The translations under genes were made by a program, and so were the position numbers. 9,272 nucleotides of DNA from assembly GCA_936931335.1 (NCBI GenBank), contig CAKZIH010000133.1, positions 1 to 9,272 on the forward strand, in the 5' to 3' direction. Source of the DNA: an uncultured Nostocoides sp. (lineage in GTDB: Bacteria; Actinomycetota; Actinomycetes; Actinomycetales; Dermatophilaceae). Positions 5,912 through 9,272 of this stretch are shown here, one piece after another. Under the pieces are notes generated by a model. The model searched no databases. It was given only the letters and a program-made list of their open reading frames with translations, and had not been told where the DNA came from. Position 1 is the stretch's first letter, and each line of letters begins with the position of its first letter.

Positions 5912-6763
5912 GTGTTTGCAGGTGGTCGGATCGTGGTGCCGGTCCTCGCCTTGGGTGCGTCGGCCGTGGCGGTGACCGCGGTTTGCCAGGCCACTACCGG
6001 CAACGAGACCGAGACCACCGGCGTCGCGTTGCTGGCGGCGGACTTCCAGGATGCGACGCGGGGGCAGGCACTCACCTCGGTGCGGCTGAGCGGCACTGCA
6101 GCCCCCGACCTAGTGAACAGCATCGTCACCGAGGGCGGCGGGCACGCCACCGGTGCGGCCGGGGCGATGGGCAGCCCGGGTATGCGGCTACCAGTCTATG
6201 CCGAGCTGAACCAGCCGCATACGCCGCTGGCGGCCCTCTCCATCCGCAACAAGAGCGCCACCGACGCGCTGGAATCGGGAAACGGAAACTTCACCTGGCA
6301 GGCCGATTTCGTCCAGGACAGCAATCTCGGTGCCGACGCCACCGACGGCGACAACATCTTCCAACGCGGTCTCTCCGGCGACCCCGCGCAATGGAAGCTG
6401 AGTGCGGACGGCCACAAGGCGCAGTGCTTCATCAAGACCACCGGCATGACCACGCCGCTGGCCACCCCGCCGCTGACGGTGGGTTCGGGGTGGTATCGGG
6501 CGGTATGCCGACGAGCCAATGGTGCGGCCGCCGGCCACGCGACCCTCACCATGACCCTGAAAAGGTGGAATGGCAGCGCCTGGGTCGCGGTCGCCGGCTC
6601 CCCCACCACCGCGCCCGGCAATGCCTATGGGGCGCTGGATTTCCCGGCCGCGCTCCCGGTGAGCGTGGGCGGCAAGCTGCGCTCGAATGACCCGCTGGAG
6701 CTGACCACCTCGCCGGATCAGTTCAACGGGATCGTCGACAACGTCCGGCTCACGCTCGGCTAG
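5912..6763 (+). CDS. Secreted protein, probable LamG/concanavalin A-like domain
   Basis: A 283-residue exported protein. Residues 1-27 are a Sec signal peptide: a short basic start, a hydrophobic core VVPVLALGASAVAVTAV, and probable cleavage after CQA. The Cys25 context (TAVC) does not fit a lipobox. The remainder is Gly/Thr/Ala-rich and beta-like. From about residue 105 the sequence resembles a single laminin-G/ConA-like jelly roll: NFTWQADFVQDS, WKLSADGHKAQCFIK, GWYRAVCRR, LTMTLKRWNGSAW and a final GIVDNVRLTLG, which is a typical last strand. Cys172 and Cys199 could form a disulfide. Such domains bind polysaccharide or other surface ligands, but no catalytic motif is visible. The GTG start has a near-ideal AAGGAG six bases upstream. 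It follows the TusA-like gene by 119 bp and is convergent with aat. Fold assignment is by pattern, not certain. Confidence 0.7.
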   Translation: MFAGGRIVVPVLALGASAVAVTAVCQATTGNETETTGVALLAADFQDATRGQALTSVRLSGTAAPDLVNSIVTEGGGHATGAAGAMGSPGMRLPVYAELNQPHTPLAALSIRNKSATDALESGNGNFTWQADFVQDSNLGADATDGDNIFQRGLSGDPAQWKLSADGHKAQCFIKTTGMTTPLATPPLTVGSGWYRAVCRRANGAAAGHATLTMTLKRWNGSAWVAVAGSPTTAPGNAYGALDFPAALPVSVGGKLRSNDPLELTTSPDQFNGIVDNVRLTLG

Positions 6764-6797
6764 CGGCGAACTTCGGGTCGGGGTGGGTCGCGGAGCG

Positions 6798-7640
6798 TCA
6801 GTGGGCCGGTTGGTCCGGGCTGCCCGGAGTCCAGGCGTGCTGCCGCCAGCGCGCCCAGTCGGCTCCGGGGGATCGGGTCAGCGACACCAACTGCTGCAGG
6901 TATTCCGGCCGGGGCACCTCCGTGATGCCCAGGGTCGCCAGATGGTCGGTGCGCCATTGCACGTCGATGAGTTGCGGCGCGGGCGTCGCGGAGATGACAT
7001 CGACCAAGCCGACCAGCGCGGCCTTGGAGGCGTCGGTCTGCGTGTGGAACATCGACTCCCCGGCGAACAACCCGCCGACCGCGACGCCATACAGGCCGCC
7101 GACCAGCCTGCCGCCCGCCCAGACCTCGATACTGTGCGCCCAGCCCAGTTCGTGCAGCCGCCGGTATGCCGTGGCCACCTCCGCCGTGATCCAGGCGCCG
7201 GGACGCGATGGCTCAGCGCAGCCCGCCACCACCTGCGCGAACGCCCGATCGGCGGTGACCGTGAAGGTGGGCAGCGCCCGGCGCAGCGAGCGGGAGGTAT
7301 GCAGGTCGGCGGGATGCAGGACGCCGCGCCGCACCGGGCTCCACCAGGCGAGTTCGTCGACCTCATCCACCGGCATCGGGAAGAGCCCGATCCGGTAGGC
7401 GTCGATGAGCGTGGCCGGTTCCAGGTCGGCGCCGAGAGCGACGAAATCGTCCGTCGGGTCGGCCCGGCGCAGGGCGGTGATCAGCGACCACGCGGTCGGC
7501 GGCAGGTCAACCGGCGCCACGGGCAGCGGCGGCGGCGCGGGCAATGCGGACGGCTCGGGCAAAGCCGGTGGCGCCTGGGACCCATCCGGCAGCGCCGGAG
7601 TGACCCGCTCCGGCGGCGCCGACGCACCGGGCTGGCTCAC
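6798..7640 (-). CDS. aat: Leucyl/phenylalanyl-tRNA--protein transferase
   Basis: Cytoplasmic enzyme that adds Leu or Phe from charged tRNA to proteins with N-terminal Arg or Lys, making them N-degron substrates for ClpS/ClpAP-type degradation. Family motifs are clear: FPMPVDEVDELAWWSPVRRGVL (WWSP at 99-102), LHTSRSLRR, WITAEVATAYRRLHELGWAHSIEVW, GRLVGGLYGVAVGGLFAGESMF (GESMF at 195-199), DASKAAL, and the C-terminal TDHLATLGITEVPRPEYL. Starting at GTG 7640 the protein has 280 residues against about 220-250 typical. The excess is a Pro/Ala-rich N-terminal segment of about 45 residues with no family similarity. The start at 7640 leaves 16 nt after the kinase stop; an ATG at 7712 would overlap the kinase. 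The true start could be further in, near residue 42 (VAPVDLPPTAWSL). It is probably co-transcribed with the kinase and convergent with the LamG-like gene, 34 bp apart. Confidence 0.93.
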   Translation of the reverse strand: MSQPGASAPPERVTPALPDGSQAPPALPEPSALPAPPPLPVAPVDLPPTAWSLITALRRADPTDDFVALGADLEPATLIDAYRIGLFPMPVDEVDELAWWSPVRRGVLHPADLHTSRSLRRALPTFTVTADRAFAQVVAGCAEPSRPGAWITAEVATAYRRLHELGWAHSIEVWAGGRLVGGLYGVAVGGLFAGESMFHTQTDASKAALVGLVDVISATPAPQLIDVQWRTDHLATLGITEVPRPEYLQQLVSLTRSPGADWARWRQHAWTPGSPDQPAH

Positions 7641-7656
7641 CGCATACCCGCTGGGG

Positions 7657-8643
7657 TCACGGCCGGGGGCAGTGCAGGTGGGGCGCGATCTCGCGGGCGC
7701 TCTCCTCGCCATACGCCTCGCTGAGCCCGCGCAGGAACTCGCGCGTGCTCAATTCATACTCCTGCGTGCCGACGGTCTCGATAACATGCGCGGCCAGCAC
7801 CGAACCGATCTCGGCGCACCGGCGATGCCCCAGGCCCGCCGCCAACCCGCTGAGGAAGCCCGCGCGGAAGGCATCGCCGACCCCGGTCGGGTCGGCCAGC
7901 CGGGCCACCTGCGCCACCCCGACGTGGATCTCTGGCTCGCCCGGCGAGGCGATGGTCACCCCCTCCGAACCGCGGGTGATCACCCGGTGAGTGACCCGGG
8001 CGGCGATATCCGCGGCGCTCCAGCCGGTCTTCTGCTCGGTGAGGTGCGCCTCGTACTCATTGGTGATCAGGTATGCCGCCCCGTCGATCAGTTCGCGGAT
8101 CTCCGGGCCATCGCTGAACGCGAGCTGCTGGGAGGGGTCGGCGATGAACGGGATGCCGCGGGTGCGGCATTCGCGGGTATGGCGCAGCATGGCGGCGGGG
8201 TCATTGGCCCCGATGAGGACGTAGTCGGCGCCGCCGACGCGCTGCACGATCGGGCCGAGTTCGATGCGGCGCGCCTCGCTCATCGCCCCGGCATAGAAGG
8301 TGGCGATCTGGGCCATGTCACGGTCGGTCGTGCACACGAAGCGCGCGGTGTGCTTGGTCTCGGACACCAGGACCGACTCGCAATCGACGCCATGGCGCTC
8401 CAGCCAGCTGCGGTAGGCGACGAAGTCTTCCCCCACCGCCCCGACGAGCACCGGGCGCATCCCCAGGTTGGCCATGCCGAAGGCGATATTCGCGGCGATC
8501 CCGCCGCGCCGGATCTCCAGATCCTGCGCGAGGAAGGAGACCGAGATCTTGTCCAACTGCTCGACCACGAGCGATTCGGCGAAGTGCCCGTCGAAGGTCA
8601 TCAGGTGATCGGTCGCGATCGAGCCGGTGAGGAGGATCTGCAC
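7657..8643 (-). CDS. adoK: PfkB-family kinase, adenosine kinase-like
   Basis: A 328-residue ribokinase-fold (PfkB) kinase that transfers phosphate from ATP to a nucleoside or sugar hydroxyl in the cytoplasm. Substrate-site residues include GSIATDHLM (Asp12) and the RRGGIAANIAFGMANLG loop (Gly47-Gly48). The C-terminal signature DPTGVGDAFRAGFLSG has the anion hole GVGD at 254-257, with Asp257 as catalytic base. Stretches such as GSIATDHLM, AHHxARFxCTTD-like KHTARFVCTTDRDMAQ, FYAGAMSEAR, IGANDPAAM and ADPSQQLAF resemble, from memory, mycobacterial AdoK (CbhK), which phosphorylates adenosine and lies near ctaC. A general sugar kinase remains possible. The start GTG 8643 gives the homologous VQILLTGSIATDH; the Shine-Dalgarno is weak. 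The gene lies after the erpA terminator and 16 nt before aat. Confidence 0.85.
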   Translation of the reverse strand: MQILLTGSIATDHLMTFDGHFAESLVVEQLDKISVSFLAQDLEIRRGGIAANIAFGMANLGMRPVLVGAVGEDFVAYRSWLERHGVDCESVLVSETKHTARFVCTTDRDMAQIATFYAGAMSEARRIELGPIVQRVGGADYVLIGANDPAAMLRHTRECRTRGIPFIADPSQQLAFSDGPEIRELIDGAAYLITNEYEAHLTEQKTGWSAADIAARVTHRVITRGSEGVTIASPGEPEIHVGVAQVARLADPTGVGDAFRAGFLSGLAAGLGHRRCAEIGSVLAAHVIETVGTQEYELSTREFLRGLSEAYGEESAREIAPHLHCPRP

Positions 8644-8707
8644 GGGGGTCCATTGTGCCCTGCCCCGGCACCGGAGGCGGAGCACAGCTCGCAGCCGCCG
8701 CGAACGG

Positions 8708-8748
8708 CGAACGGCCCGGCCCCGCGGGTGCGGGAGCCGGGCCGTTCG
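8708..8748 (-). terminator. Strong hairpin after erpA, likely terminator
   Basis: A perfect 13-bp inverted repeat, CGAACGGCCCGGC at 8708-8720 and GCCGGGCCGTTCG at 8736-8748, encloses a second 5-bp stem CCCGC/GCGGG (8721-8725 with 8730-8734), leaving loop GGGT and one bulged base at 8735. It begins nine bases after the erpA stop codon and precedes the kinase gene. No T tract follows, as is common in actinobacterial terminators. Confidence 0.8.
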
Positions 8749-8756
8749 TATGCCGG

Positions 8757-9116
8757 TCAGCTGAAGCTGTCACCGCAGGCGCAGCTGCTGCCCGCGTTGG
8801 GGTTGTCGATGGTGAACCCCTGCTTCTCGATGGTGTCGGCGAAGTCGATGGTGGCGCCCTCGAGGTAGGGGGCGCTCATCCGGTCCACGACGACCTCGAC
8901 ACCGTCGAAGTCGCGGGTCAGGTCGCCGTCGAGCGTGCGCTCGTCGAAGTAGAGCTGGTAGATCAAGCCCGAGCAGCCGCCGGGCTGCACGCCGATGCGC
9001 AGGCTCAGGTCATCGCGACCCTCCTGCTCCAGCAGGGACTTGACCTTGGCCGCGGCCACGTCGGTGAGCTGCACCCCGTGGGTGGCGGTGTCGGTGGACT
9101 GGTCCTGGATCGTCAT
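8757..9116 (-). CDS. erpA: Iron-sulfur cluster insertion protein (A-type carrier)
   Basis: A 119-residue HesB/IscA/ErpA-family A-type carrier that holds a [2Fe-2S] or [4Fe-4S] cluster and inserts it into apo-enzymes. The three ligand cysteines are present: Cys48 in QPGGCSGLIYQL and Cys112/Cys114 in the C-terminal SSCACGDSFS. The middle of the domain (VEVVVDRMSAPYLEGATIDFADT and GFTIDNPNAGSSCACG) is standard. The ATG at 9116 has a clear GAAGGA eight bases upstream. The gene stands alone: a strong hairpin follows, and 156 bp of non-coding sequence precede it in the window. Its partner genes in cluster assembly (SUF operon) are not here; the desulfurase-like/TusA pair is 3 kb away on the other strand. 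In actinobacteria this is usually the single ErpA-type carrier. No anomalies are seen. Confidence 0.95.
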   Translation of the reverse strand: MTIQDQSTDTATHGVQLTDVAAAKVKSLLEQEGRDDLSLRIGVQPGGCSGLIYQLYFDERTLDGDLTRDFDGVEVVVDRMSAPYLEGATIDFADTIEKQGFTIDNPNAGSSCACGDSFS

Positions 9117-9272
9117 GAGCGGAATCCTTCGCGTGGTGGGCGGGCCGGTGAGATCGTCTGCCGCTGCAACGCCGTATGCGGTGACGGTTGTTCCCGCGTA
9201 ATCGCCAGGATACGCCCGAGCGAGGCGGCTGCGGGCCGGTGGCTGCGCCCCGGCGGTGCACAGCCGGGCATT
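9117..9272 (-). promoter_or_regulatory. Upstream region of erpA
   Basis: No gene is evident in these 156 bp. On the minus strand TATCCT (9212-9207) matches the -10 form TANNNT and would give a leader of about 85 nt, but no good -35 precedes it. I see no obvious riboswitch or IscR-like palindrome. The real promoter may lie elsewhere in the stretch or beyond the window. Confidence 0.25.

Noticed and set aside
5869..6690. Alternative frame over the LamG-like gene
   Set aside because: It is Arg-rich with no signal peptide or domain. The other frame has an ideal ribosome binding site, a signal peptide and beta-strand patterns.
7657..8643. Reading the kinase as a ribokinase or fructokinase
   Set aside because: The segments GSIATDHLM, CTTDRDMAQ, MSEAR and ADPSQQLAF fit the actinobacterial adenosine kinase type better. 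Substrate cannot be proven from sequence, so confidence was lowered.
7405..8868. 487-codon plus-strand frame opposite aat, the kinase and erpA
   Set aside because: It runs through three well-supported minus-strand genes and a terminator hairpin, and its protein has no recognisable motif.

Overview
The window is chromosomal DNA from a very GC-rich actinobacterium. The best guess is Micrococcales, in the Dermatophilaceae/Intrasporangiaceae area. This rests on the actinobacterial-type cytochrome c oxidase genes (ctaC-ctaD-ctaF, with the four-helix CtaF subunit), on GTG and TTG starts, and on a gene neighbourhood (A-type Fe-S carrier, adenosine kinase-like PfkB kinase, cta genes) that I recall from Mycobacterium and Streptomyces. 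No rRNA, tRNA or CRISPR array is visible.

Layout, left to right. (1) 1-551: the left end of an IS21-family insertion sequence. It holds the N-terminal 159 codons of istA on the minus strand and a terminus at 550-551 with a short internal repeat. (2) 552-753: the 3' remnant of a plus-strand membrane-protein gene, apparently cut by the insertion. (3) 750-4167, minus strand: ctaC, ctaD, ctaF, then a small zincin-type metallopeptidase whose start codon lies in the 3' arm of an 18-bp hairpin. (4) 4303-5792, plus strand, divergent from ctaC: a cysteine-desulfurase-fold protein translationally coupled (GTGA) to a TusA-like sulfur carrier. (5) 5912-6763, plus: a secreted protein with a probable LamG/concanavalin A-like domain. 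(6) 6798-9116, minus: erpA, a strong hairpin terminator, a PfkB kinase resembling mycobacterial adenosine kinase, and aat (leucyl/phenylalanyl-tRNA-protein transferase).

How they fit together: CtaC, CtaD and CtaF are the core of the aa3 terminal oxidase. ErpA delivers Fe-S clusters, and the desulfurase-like/TusA pair looks like a sulfur relay. The most unusual point is that the desulfurase-like protein has no lysine at all in 393 residues. It therefore cannot form the usual PLP Schiff base, yet it keeps the catalytic-cysteine loop and is coupled to TusA. Other points of interest are the start-codon hairpin of the metallopeptidase, a decaying pentapeptide repeat at the TusA N-terminus, and a window-wide excess of the pentamer GTATG/CATAC that is absent from the IS.
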